Positions 28,401 to 36,963 of a stretch of DNA of 64,000 nt are shown one piece after another. Position 1 is the stretch's first letter. Each line of letters begins with the position of its first letter. The stretch lies in NCBI GenBank assembly GCA_026874595.1, contig CM049319.1:16085601-16149600 (forward strand), written 5' to 3'. Under the pieces are notes generated by a model. It did no database searches. It had not been told where the DNA came from and saw only the letters and a list, made by a program, of their open reading frames with translations. The position numbers and the translations under genes were made by a program. This stretch comes from Sipunculus nudus (lineage: Eukaryota > Annelida > Sipuncula > Golfingiida > Sipunculidae).

Positions 28401-31400
28401 ACCAACAGTGTTAACACTTGATTTAAACATGGGATTTTTTTTATCAAATTTACTGAATCTTTTATTCTAGTTAATAAAATTAAGCATGTACTGAAAACTC
28501 CAATGTACAATACTTTTTTGAATAGCAATTCGAGGATCTTGAAGATGCCATGATGTGGCATTATGTTCTTTTAAGTGATATTAACTTATAAAAATAATTT
28601 TCTTTTAATTTCATTTTAAACATTTTGTGATATAAAAAATTATAAAATATTTATGTGTATGCATAATTTGACAAGATGTGAGCCAAACTATGGATAATTA
28701 AGATGCAACTTACAATTCTGAATGAACATATATTTTCAGATTTTTTATTTAAATTAAAAAAATTAAATTAAAAACTTGAATCTGATAAAAACTATCTGCC
28801 AAAATAGATATTTTGAAAAATAGGGTTTAAAATAAACTTAAAAGCATTATTCCCCTGAAAGTGAAGTAAAGGTATTGGTCCTTTCTGTCATCCTGTCTGT
28901 CCAAATATAAATATTTCATACGCAACACAGTATCTCAGTTTTTTTTTATGGCAGTCTTGTGTAGAACATTAGTTATGCAATCATATATTAAGAACTTTTT
29001 GCATTTGCTTAAATTTTTCAAATTTTGGCTGAGCGCCGTGACCCACGGGTCCCTTGTTTGTCCTATGCATACTGTGGTTGCCTTTTTATTTGCGAGGGTT
29101 TTTATTTCGCAGTATTCATGAATGTGAAATAATTGTGAACATGAAACCCCTCCAGAATAAGATGTCCAATCAACTAAGATGACCTCTGAAAACAATCTCA
29201 TCAGCAACATTATCTGTGCCTGGTTTCAAAACTGGCCCATGCATTAGCCATACACACGGACTGTGATACATATCGACTCTTCTAATTTCTAATTTAATGA
29301 CTGAACCAGAAATAATTTAGGTATTTTAGGATTTTTTTTCTAAACTTTAAATCAATACACATCCTGCTATACATAGATTTTGAAGGTTATGGTGCAATCT
29401 CGAAAATGAACCCCTCTTGAATTGAAACATTCAAAATGAAGAAATCGTGAAATTTCAGCCTCATGAAAATAAAACCAACCATAGTATACAGTATGTCAGG
29501 TCCACATACTATGCATGTGGTTGTGATATTTGCTTATATCTGGTCCACATTTGCATCATATGACGATCAGCTACTGCCTTAAGCATCAAGATTTTCTTTG
29601 GCAAATAGCTTTTATTTATTTGAACCTACAGATGGCATTCTATGATTTATATCTGCACCTGCCCCCAGTGGTATGTGGGAGTGGGAATTTGGCATGTTGG
29701 TATTGTAAACATTTTGCACTCACATGTAGCCTTGTGGTTAAAGTATGAGCCTCCAGAAATGATGACACTCATCCCCCTTTGTGTTGTAGGGCGGGCCATT
29801 AGGTATGGTTATTGAGGGAGAAAAAAAATACTCATCATAAAGGAAACATTGCCTCTGAGGTCATCCCAGGGGGATCTGTACACCATATTATTCCTGTCAC
29901 ATGTTATCCCTGTCAGCTGAGCATCATGACCCATGGGTCGCTTGTAGCATTTGAAGCTGCTCATGGTATGACTTTGTGTTGTAGGACGGGCCTTTAGGTA
30001 TGGTTATTGAAGGAGGAAAAGATACTCATCATAAAGGAGTCACTGTCTCTGAGATCATCCCAGGGGGATCTGTACATAAACAAGGTAAACTGTGCAATAC
30101 ACAAGTCTAATTTCATTATATTCATTATTCATTAGATGATGCTATGAGGATTCAAATGAGGACAGCCTATTTTCAAGTAATGGAATAGCTAGGGTCTTGA
30201 GTAGAGCAGGAAGGATTCACTAGGCACCATTACAGCATGATACAAAGTCAAATATGATATCAGTATCACTAGAAGTCCTTGTGTTGATATATTGACAGTA
30301 TATTACCATCCAGAAGAAAATCAAACATTTAACTAGCAACACCTGTCATTTTGTAATATTCAGTGACCCAGCACATTTAAGGCAAAATATCATTGGCTAG
30401 GGTTGGGATAATATCACTTTTCTGTATCATGATAATGAAATAGAATTTATCGCAATATATCATGGTATCATAATATAAGTATCTTGCAAGAGTTCTCCAG
30501 CTTTTGTCCCATATCACAAATGTCAGTGCCATCTGCCATGTCCGACTACTTATAGGTGGGCAAATCGCCAGTTTTCAGAGAATGTAATTCTGTCAGTTTG
30601 TCCACCACTGTCATTTTGAACATACCCATATTAATATAAATGTTACCCTTGAAAATATATGATTTTCTGAACACAAAAAGTCCCTGGTGATGTCATAATC
30701 TTTCGGTATTCACCCTAAAAGGGCATGTGTGTGTTCCAAAACTGTGGACAAATAAGCATATCATGATATCACAATAACAGGGAAGTTGACGATACAATTA
30801 TCGCAGCTGTCAGATATTGTGAAAATCCCAGATATCAGTCATCGTCCCATCCCTATCATTGGCCTAAAGTTAATCTGTATCTGATTGGTTGACCACAGCA
30901 TAGTCAGAAGAATGGTAGGGGTGTTTCATTATTCATTATTTCTGAAGCATGGAGGCAACAGCATGGCATACTAAAAACACTATTTAACTTTAGAAACGGA
31001 GAAAAGCATCTTTTAGCAAGTATTAAAACTAATCTTCAGTGTGACCTTGACCTTTATGACCTCTTCCCTCAGGTACAATACACTGCGGGGATCAGATTCT
31101 TATGATTGAGGATATCCACCTGACTGATGTCACCCTCACTGAAGCTCAGAGAATTCTCAAGGATACACTAGAATCATCCAAGGTCAGGGAGTATACAGAG
31201 TTTAAATTGAAAGCTTTTGCCATAATTTTAGGACTCAGTGAGTCTAAGTGTTAGGCATGCATGCTCACACAATATCTGTAGCTCAGCTGACTTTCAGCTG
31301 TCTGGCCATCTGTCCATCTTTTAGCAGGGCACAAAACATAACCATTGGACTTATTGCTGAACATCTGGACAAGTGAAATCACTGTGTAAACCTGAAATTA

Positions 31401-34400
31401 GGTCACTGTGACCTATACTCACAGCAGCACAGCAAAAATATTTGTTTTCAGCTTTTAAAGAATCAGATCTTCTGATTGTTTAAAGTTGTTAAACAAAAAT
31501 TCTCTATTAAACCTTAAAATTGAATTAATGTATCTCATGTAAACATAAACACCTGTCAGCATGTAAAATTTTAATGAAGTTATTAGTAAATGCAAAATGT
31601 CACTTACAGAATTGATACTGATATTATACTACAATGAACCCATTTTGAGTTACAAATTCTGGTTTCTCAATTAGTTCTTTAAAAATTATGACTGACAGTC
31701 ATGAATATTAAGCCAATGTGTCAACACTAGTCGGCTTAAAGGCATGACCCATTGGGCACAAAGAGGTCTGTTATGTCAATACAAAGTAAGAAAATGTTTA
31801 GTTCATAGTATCATGTGTGTTTGCACAGTGTTCATTCTGTATGTCTAATTTTCTGTTTAAAATGCAGTTTTTGCTTGACATGTATGTAGATACACCATGT
31901 ACCCTTTTTATTGCATTTTGGTATATTACTTCACCTTATACTTTTTAGATAGTTGGTGATTAGATATTTATATACAAGTAATGTTGTTGATCTTTTTCAG
32001 CCAACAATAAAACTGGTCCTTGCAGAAGCTCTGCCACCTGGGCAGGAACTCATGTAAGTCTGAGGATTGATCATCATCTCTTCACATTTCCATCACACTA
32101 ATTTAGATATTACACCTTTTTGTCTCTGGCTTAAGAAAACAAAACTACTTTTCACACACTTCACACGTTCATTGTATTATTCCATTTCATGCACATTTAC
32201 AACTGTATTGATTCGTCAAGTTAAGAAAAATATGGCTATTTCACACACTTTACATTTTTATGCCCCCGCCACAAAGTGGCCTGGGCATATAGTTTTACCC
32301 ATGTCCGTCATTCCGTCCTTCCGTCATTCCGTCATTCTGAAATCAAACAGTTGTACAGTTTTTTTCGCAATACCTGCAGATATTGGCCTGATTTTTGGTG
32401 TGTGGGCAGATAATGACCAGTTACAGATCGAGTTCGCATTTCGTCCCAGTTGACCTACTTTTGAATGTTTTACACCTCCTTAACTTAGAAAATTTCATGA
32501 AAAATATAAATTTTCATGACAAATACACATGTACAGACTTTTTTTCGCAATGCCTGCAGATATTGGCCTGATTTTTGGTGTGTTGGCAGATAGAGACCAA
32601 TTAGAGATCAGGTTCGCATTTCGTCCCGGTTGACCCACTTTTGACCGTTTTACTGCTCCTGAACATCAAAAATTTCATGAAAAATATTAACTTTCATGAC
32701 AAATACACATGTACGGACTTTTTTTCGCAATGCCTGCATATATCGGCCTGATTTTTGGTGTGTGGGCAGATATTTACCAGTTACAGATGGAGTTCGCGTT
32801 TTGTCCCAGTTGACCTATTTTGACCGTTTTTACGGCTCCTGAACATAGAAAATTTCATGAAAAATATTAACTTTCATGACAAATACACATGTACAGACTT
32901 TTTTTTGCAATCCCTGCAGATATTGGCCTGATTTTTGTTGTGTGGGCAGATATTTACCAGTTACAGATCGAGTTCGCGTTTCGTCCCAGTTGACCTACTT
33001 TTGACCGTTTTACAGCTCCTGAACATAGAAAATTTCATGAAAAATATAAATTTTCATGACAAATACACATGTACAGACTTTTTTTCACAATACCTGCAGA
33101 TATTGGCCTGAGTTTTGGTGTGTGGGCAGATAATGACCAGTTACAGATTGAGTTCATGTTTTGTCCCAGTTGACCTACTTTTGACCGTTTGAGGGTTTTC
33201 TAACATAGAAAATTTCATAAAAAGGTGCACATGTACGGACTTTTTTTCGCAGTGCCTGCAGATATTGGCCTGATTTTTGGTGTGTGGGCAGAAAATGACC
33301 AGTTACAGATGGAGTTCTTGTTTTGTCCCAGTTGACCTACTTTTGACCATTTAACTGCTCCTGAACATAGAAAGTTTCGTGAAAAATAGAAATTTTCATA
33401 ACAAATGCATATGTACGGACTTTTTTTCCTCAATGCCTGCAGATACCACCCTGATTTTTTATGTGTGGGCAGATAATGACAGTTACAGATCGGGTTCGCG
33501 TTTTGTCCCGGTTGACCTACTTTTGATTGTTTTACAGCTCCTAAACGTAGAAAATTTCATGAAAGTCAGAAATTTTTATGGAAAATGCACATGCATGGAC
33601 TGTTTTACACAATGCCTGCAGATACTGGCCTGATTTTTGGTGTGTTTCTTGATAATGACCCGTTACAGATCGAGTTTGCATTTTGCCCTTGTTCACAAAC
33701 TTTTGACCATACGACACCTCCTGAACTGAAAAATTTTTTCAAAATTTAACAAATGTTTCTAATTTGCCCCAGGCGGGGGCATTTGTGTCGTTCCGACACA
33801 TCTAGTGTTATTTCCATTTTATCAGTTCATATTATAAATAATTTGTCTCCATCTGTACATATATTTTTATGATCATTTAATTTTCCATATAACCATTGGT
33901 GCATACATTTTTCACAAACCAGAATCACCTTCCAAAAATGAAATATGTTGATGATTTTCACAATCTCTACTTTGACAAATATTCTGATACAGGCATGTGA
34001 GATTTGACCAGGAAAGTAAGTGTCAGTAATTATAAAAAAAAATCACATCTCATATTTATTAGGGCTGGCTGTCAAGAGGAATATAGATCCATAATCATGG
34101 AAGGGCAATCAATTATAAGTAAAATTATATGGCTAGAAATGTCAAAATTAAATACTGATTACTGGTTTGGCTATCAATTATTGAGAGAGAGAATGTGATG
34201 AAGTCAACATATATAAGTGTTTCAGTGAAGTGATTTTGCCTTGAAATATTTTTTTCTGACTCCATTACTTTATTCTTATCAAATTATCAATAAACTTATC
34301 AGTCTGTCACAGCTATAGATAACAGTACCTTTTCTTGTCAGAGCCATTGAAAATCGCTTAATTGGTCCTCTTATATCAGTCAGTATATGCCAGCCCTAAT

Positions 34401-36963
34401 ATCTTTAGTTAAAACAGTAGCTGACCTGTCCCGGTATAAGGTCCAGTTTATTTTCTTTTTCTGTCCTTGAGATGACGGATCAAGGACATCATGCATCTGA
34501 ACCAAAGCCAAGAGAAGAAATGGGTTTAAGTTTCTGTAGTTAGTTGTTGTGGGCTTAGGAAATTTCACTGTGATCCACAGTGGCCATGTATGTATATTAC
34601 CAAGCCTCATATGAATTTTTTTTAAATCTACAAAATGTAGGAGTACCTTAGATAAATCATTTAATTATAAATGTTTGGGATGGTTGTTGAGATAAAAAAT
34701 GCCATACAAACAAACAAACTTGTAATTTCTTTTCCCTGGAGCTGTTCATTTTGCATTAATAGTATTTGTGTCAATAGAAACGTGAACATGCATACTTATG
34801 TTTATTCATTTTATTCTGTGAATCCTAGTAGTGCAGGAATCCTTACAGTGCTTTAGTGCTCTTTATAAACTGCGGGTTCAGATTCCTGTCAACTGTCTCC
34901 ATTTCCTACTCTAGTTTTGCTATGGTATGGTCGAGTTAAAGCTTTGTTTTATGTAAACAAAGTAGGAATATGTTACCTTTATTGTGTTTTAAATACCAGA
35001 AACAAAGGCAGCACAGGTACATACACAGCTCTTGGAATTTAATGCTTGGTTGATCACCTGAGTTAGTGTCACCTGAGTTTGCATGACACCAACTCAAGAT
35101 ATTATTTAAAAAAAACAGTCGGTCATTTGGCTTTAGGCTTGCACATCATGTGAGACTTAGCACTTATTATTTAACATTGGGTAGTTCGCCCTACCCGCCA
35201 ACCCTGGAAGATTATTTTTTGCCGTTTTATCCGGATATGACACGTGTTTATGTTTTGATAACTATGCAACTGATTGGTGTTATTTTATGATTCTTGCATT
35301 GCATCCCACTAATTCACAGATTCAGTTTGTATATTATTTAACAATCAACCAATTATTCCCCAAAGAATTTCAGTAATTTATTATTAAAATTATTCCATAT
35401 TAACTCTAGGAACAGGATTAAGTTTGCTCAAAGGTAAGGTCCTTCATCACGATCAGATGTAAAAATAAAATTTTTCAGCTGTTATTGACAATGACCATGT
35501 ATATACAGACTTACAATTTGTTAATTATTTATCCATATACAGCTTGCTGTATAATTTCAGCTTCTCTTTTGCATATATTTTGTACATATATTTTGTCCCA
35601 TTGTAGATTTTAATATATTGTAAGTGCTTTAAGGCATGTAACTAATAATGTTGTTAGCATTGACATATTTATTTGTCTCTACCATAAGGAGGGAGGACTA
35701 CTAAAATGGGATGGTTGTTGCCCATCTGTACCGCCCCATCACCAATGCCACACTTTCATAGTTAAACGTATGGTGTTGGACTATTTGTGCCTCTAGGCCC
35801 TTGTTATTAATACAGTAAATTTTTGCTAGAGGATAATTTTTCCTTCTTATTATAACAGTAAATAATTCTCATATTTACTGCGAAATGCTGAGTGACTGCG
35901 AATTGCATTATGACAGTTATCTTATAACAGTTCATAATCAAGTTTAAGGCCTCTTGATACAGGATACTTACATTATACATGTATTAAAGACACCCATGTA
36001 AAAATTTATGTACATCAGTCTTAAAATTTTATATACTTTCTAATAATAGATGATTGTTTTACCAAAATATCCCTTTGACCCCCCCCCCCCCCCTTCCAAA
36101 AAAATTTGTTTATATATTTTAGCTGTAAATACTTTACCTCAAAAGTGATTTTCAAGATTATGAATCATTTGACATTATGAAAAACTGAGGCTTTTGTGAC
36201 ATTATTTCTTCCCATCATGCTACATTTCTTGTGCTGCATAGTGTGCCTCCTTATTAAGAGATCAGTTCCCTGAAACAAATACAATTTCTATTTTTTTTTT
36301 CAAATCATACAAAGTAATTTTTTATCTTCATTCTTTTATTCTAAAATGAAAGATGCTAGTGAATATTAAAATAACCTTGTGTACAAAAAGCGATAATCAG
36401 TTTCAGCCTGTTGTCTAATAAGTTTTCTTTTCAGTTTATCTGCATTCTTCTAGTTAAAAAAAAAAAAGAGTTCTTCAATAATCTTAACTCATTGTTCAGT
36501 TTAAGTGAATCCATTTTACTGTTAATACAAACCCAAGAATAACTGATTGTGAAGAATTTGTTATAATTTGACTATGGACACTTTGGCATGATCATACAAA
36601 AATTATTTGAATCTCATGTATCCAACTGAAAAAAAATTGGATTTCAGTGTTAAATCTTTTTTACTGTAAAGATAAGGATTCTGGACAGGTTGTTACATAC
36701 TGCTCCCATATGTTGCACCTCATATAGCATTGTCTGTGGTAATATTGAAACAAGAACCCAAATTTTGTTAATAGTACTGAATATGGTCCCATATGTGTAT
36801 TGTAGGAGTGATTTACAGTCACTTTATTTTCAGTGCTCTTCTGCATTTTGCAGGTTTCTGTTTTTGTATTTCAGTACCTATCTCTAACCTGGATGAAGAC
36901 TTTGAAACAGAAGAATGGGGAACCAGTGATTTCATGCAAGCAATTCCAGTAACATTCATTTAA
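1460..36963 (+). CDS. USH1C: Harmonin (USH1C-like) PDZ scaffold protein, 3' part of gene, about 20-21 exons
   Basis: Scaffold protein that in vertebrates links cadherin, myosin and actin at stereocilia and microvilli. Exons: 1460-1533, 6796-6904, 7784-7808, 8925-8985, 9422-9522, 10946-11090, 11508-11564, 13861-13994, 18130-18278, 18803-18954, 21579-21731, 23041-23103, 25060-25202, 26177-26252, 26611-26664, 29985-30084, 31073-31182, 32001-32053, 33993-34015, 35410-35433 (optional), 36875-36963. All have AG/GT borders, and the phases chain without a break over 630 residues to a TAA. Order: end of PDZ1 (about residues 1-62), PDZ2 (105-188), coiled coil (205-285), second coiled coil (340-380), linker, PDZ3 (485-580), C-terminus ending T-F-I. 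This order and pieces such as VGDEIVRLNG and GDQILEVNG match harmonin, with a second coiled coil as in isoform b. The N-terminal domain and the PDZ1 GLGF strand lie left of the window. Least certain are exon 23041-23103 and the 24-nt exon. Confidence 0.92.
1690..2230. repeat. Interspersed repeat, copy 1
   Basis: Reads in inverse orientation relative to 14215-14480. Shared blocks include the CCACGTGTGGGGC-like start, 'agctgtcactcaaaatgaaa', 'gcaattcaggatac' and 'gtaaagcgctgtgtaaagag'. No coding capacity was seen; the family is not named. Confidence 0.6.
2260..2600 (+). repeat. Possible tRNA-derived SINE remnant
   Basis: A stretch with a B-box-like GAGTTCAGATCC near 2313 and a GC content above its surroundings. 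The overlapping open frames on both strands are not gene-like. Weak evidence. Confidence 0.3.
2601..5080. other. Harmonin intron sequence
   Basis: AT-rich intron with no exon evidence. Near 4125-4190 there is a tRNA-like stretch (A-box-like 'tggttaaggca', B-box-like 'ccttgaaccctc') that may be a SINE head; otherwise nothing was recognised. Confidence 0.4.
5087..5625. repeat. Degenerate minisatellite, unit about 40 bp
   Basis: About 12 imperfect units of the form 'agatccttcaagcaaaaaat' followed by 'gttcctggttctttcccac'. Strong purine/pyrimidine strand bias leaves long open frames on the - strand (4963-5421 and 5402-5629) that repeat the same weak motif; they are a by-product of the repeat, not a gene. 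Confidence 0.75.
5626..6795. other. Harmonin intron sequence
   Basis: AT-rich, with no exon or repeat recognised before the acceptor at 6794-6795. Confidence 0.4.
8140..8375. repeat. Two-copy direct repeat, period about 130 bp
   Basis: 'ttttgtcaaatggtcactt', 'gtgctgttccaagtca' and 'cacatgaaataaaagacaaa' each occur twice in the same order. Lies in the intron between exons 7784-7808 and 8925-8985. Poly-C runs follow at about 8466-8478 and 8774-8788. Confidence 0.7.
9422..11564 (+). other. USH1C: Harmonin PDZ2 exons
   Basis: Exon 9422-9522 ends with KVFINVGMAAGLGCR, where G-L-G-C is the peptide-carboxylate loop. Exon 10946-11090 carries GIFLQSIKLGSLAQEVGLEV and GDQILEVNG. Exon 11508-11564 (AVVTMKSTKQLHLTIKKGA) closes the domain. 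The acceptor at 9421 lies in a CAG-CAG-CAG run, so alternative acceptors could add or remove one or two glutamines without a frame change. Confidence 0.9.
9877..10012. repeat. Two-copy 68-bp tandem repeat
   Basis: 'gtttgctaacttcat' and 'ggccattttcttggcattca' recur at 68-bp spacing with only a few mismatches. Intronic. Confidence 0.75.
12525..12920. repeat. Degenerate tandem repeat, unit about 77 bp, about 5 copies
   Basis: Units start near 12529, 12604, 12684, 12760 and 12840. They share a '(g)tagtgacaactaaa'-like start, a '-ctataaattt-' middle and an 'aaatgatgtatatgt'-like end. Divergence is high, so the array is old. Intronic. Confidence 0.55.
14215..14480. repeat. Interspersed repeat, copy 2 (inverted relative to 1690-2230)
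   Basis: Contains 'ctctttacacagtgcttta', 'tgaattgctacac', 'tcattttgagtgacagct' and 'ccacaggctcagagagaa', the reverse complements of blocks in 1690-2230. Sequence to about 14900 is also GC-richer than the surrounding intron and may belong to the same insertion. Confidence 0.6.
14900..16290. other. Harmonin intron sequence
   Basis: AT-rich intron. An open frame at 15289-15660 has a composition like its surroundings, no recognisable domain, and no splice fit to the harmonin frame; I do not call it a gene. Confidence 0.4.
16300..16640 (+). repeat. tRNA-derived SINE candidate
   Basis: Starts with an A-box-like 'gagtggttaggttggctgac' and, about 35 bp on, a B-box-like GGGGTTCAAATCTG. The spacing is that of a tRNA-derived RNA polymerase III promoter. 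A GC-richer body follows. The tail and target duplication are not clear. Confidence 0.45.
16711..17168. mobile_element. MITE with long terminal inverted repeats, TA-flanked
   Basis: 458 bp. Left arm (AGCCTGGGTCACAACCAGCC...) and right arm pair over roughly 150 bp; both hold 'catcaaaattttgtgaagaa' (right arm inverted), the inverse-matched 'tagacagc' and 'gcatgtacggagga'. TA lies immediately outside each end (16709-16710 and 17169-17170), consistent with a TA target duplication. The palindrome explains the mirror-image open frames here. No transposase. Confidence 0.8.
17510..18111. repeat. 24-bp minisatellite split by a SINE-like insertion
   Basis: Two 24-bp units (17510-17557) and two more (18064-18111) share 'tggtcacatgatgtcatt'. 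Between them, about 17558-18060, lies a tRNA-like head ('gatctagcggtagagctta'), a body with an inverse B-box-like 'gaatcgaacccaggtcacc', and an A-rich end ('aaaaagaaaagaaaagaaac'). That layout is what a SINE inserted into a small tandem array would leave. Confidence 0.55.
19067..20990 (+). mobile_element. Hairpin-ended element with tandem arrays (family T)
   Basis: Begins TTAGCTCAGCTGACT within a hairpin (left stem AGCTCAGCTGACT, right stem AGTCAACTGAGG), continues with (CTGT)n-rich tracts, and carries about five 280-300-bp units containing 'ggtcaaaggtcaaggtcac'. It ends with 'cagctgagcgtcgagaccca' and the palindrome-like GACCCATGGGTC, then CCTAGTTG. Non-coding. Intronic. Confidence 0.7.
20991..21430. 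repeat. Inverted-repeat element of about 400 bp
   Basis: 'tctcacaacataactcat' near 21050 faces 'acgagttatgttgtgaacaa' near 21386, both next to (GT)n/(CA)n-type tracts. A small terminal-inverted-repeat element, or a module attached to the adjacent hairpin-ended element. Confidence 0.5.
22050..22320 (+). repeat. Interspersed repeat without MITE insertion
   Basis: Parallels 30220-30397 plus 30856-30970: 'atttaactag', 'acatcattgg', 'ttcattat' and 'gcatggaggcaac'-like blocks in the same order. It has a single TCATTGG where the other copy carries a 458-bp insertion. Confidence 0.6.
22321..24930. other. Harmonin intron sequence
   Basis: Apart from the proposed exon 23041-23103, AT-rich sequence without recognised repeats or genes. 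Short open frames here have no homology that I recognise. Confidence 0.4.
23041..25202 (+). other. USH1C: Harmonin linker exons between coiled coil and PDZ3
   Basis: Exon 25060-25202 is open only in the frame used (starts GLTYMSAERTPSFRIQKP, ends in phase 2) and is Pro/Gly/Lys-rich. The 63-nt exon 23041-23103 is symmetric and could be a cassette. In the frame imposed by its neighbours it reads CVWEPPAVHHYHRNLSPVTS. A second open frame (VSGSPQQSTITTETLALSPP) looks more like a typical linker but does not fit the neighbouring phases. The long Pro/Ser/Thr region of vertebrate isoform b is not seen. Confidence 0.6.
26831..29060 (+). mobile_element. Nested copies of hairpin-ended family T
   Basis: A start TTAGCTCAGCTGACTT at 26831 and another at 27266 are followed by family-typical 'caggcacaaatc' and 'aagctatggggctc' blocks. 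Right-end signatures (GGCTGAGC... then GACCCA-GGTC) occur at about 27940-27973 and 29028-29058. The simplest reading is a 708-bp copy (27266-27973) nested inside an older one. Intronic. Confidence 0.5.
29779..29945 (+). pseudogene. Decayed tandem duplicate of the harmonin PDZ3 exon
   Basis: From the acceptor ('tttgtgttgtag') through 'ggggatctgtaca', 29779-29890 matches the functional exon at 29985-30084 and its acceptor. One extra A in an A-run after the E-G codons shifts the frame, so G-P-L-G-M-V-I-E-G is followed by a stop. The end of the exon and its GT donor are missing. The sequence then runs into a family-T right end (29911-29945: GTCAGCTGAGCATCATGACC..). Confidence 0.8.
30398..30855. 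mobile_element. hAT-like MITE with 8-bp target duplication
   Basis: 458 bp between two exact copies of TCATTGGC (30390-30397 and 30856-30863). The ends pair as TAGGGTTGGGA / TCCCATCCCTA. Rich in 'atatcatgatat'-type sequence. No open frame. It sits inside an older repeat whose uninterrupted relative is at 22050-22320. Confidence 0.85.
31279..31760 (+). mobile_element. Short copy of hairpin-ended family T
   Basis: Begins TAGCTCAGCTGACTTTCAGC with a (CTGTCTGGCCATC)-type tract and 'agcagggcacaa'. It ends near 'ggcatgacccattgggcac'. Intronic, downstream of exon 31073-31182. Confidence 0.5.
32259..33805 (+). mobile_element. Rolling-circle-like element with about eight 180-bp tandem repeats
   Basis: The 5' end is a hairpin, 32259-32289 (TATGCCC..GCCAC-AAA-GTGGC..GGGCATA). 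Then comes a CCGTC/ATTCCGTC tract and about eight units repeating 'ttacagatcgagttcgc' at about 160-185 bp spacing (near 32420, 32600, 32780, 32960, 33140, 33300, 33480, 33660). The 3' end is GGCGGGGGCAT, then the hairpin TGTGTCG-TTC-CGACACA and TCTAG at 33801-33805. No transposase, so non-autonomous. Lies in the intron before exon 33993-34015. Confidence 0.75.
33993..36963 (+). other. USH1C: Harmonin C-terminal exons with PDZ-ligand tail
   Basis: Exon 33993-34015 (23 nt, phase 2 to 1) encodes HVRFDQE. Exon 36875-36963 encodes NLDEDFETEEWGTSDFMQAI and ends P-V-T-F-I before TAA, a class I PDZ ligand (T-x-hydrophobic) comparable with L-T-F-F at the end of human harmonin a. Between them, 35410-35433 is a possible 24-nt exon with AG/GT borders (donor AAG|GTAAGG). 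Included after 33993-34015 it inserts RTGLSLLK and keeps the frame. Confidence 0.75.
34016..36874. other. Last harmonin introns
   Basis: AT-rich. Contains the possible 24-nt exon (35410-35433), a poly-C run near 36079-36092, and no recognised transposon. Confidence 0.4.

Larger units (their letters stand above)
26177..32053 (+). other. USH1C: Harmonin acidic helix and PDZ3 exons
   Basis: Exon 26177-26252 is acidic (FEEEEAEENIYMDIDD). Exon 26611-26664 (FTNEEIAGRHLQVVHLKK) matches the human FTPEQIMGKDVRLLRIKK stretch that opens PDZ3. Exon 29985-30084 holds the carboxylate loop G-P-L-G-M and VSEIIPGGSVHKQ. Exon 31073-31182 (GDQILMIEDIHLTDVTLTEA) and exon 32001-32053 (PTIKLVLAEALPPG) complete the domain. 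Phases 2-0, 0-0, 0-1, 1-0 and 0-2 are consistent. Confidence 0.9.

Noticed and set aside
32067-33633. Repeated protein-like segments in the 180-bp units
   Set aside because: Several units are close to a multiple of three, so similar peptides recur, but stops interrupt every few hundred bases and unit lengths vary (160-185 bp). Tandem DNA repeat, not a repeat protein.
32259-33805. CRISPR-like array
   Set aside because: Units of about 180 bp repeat along their whole length, with no short repeat/unique spacer pattern, and the host is eukaryotic.
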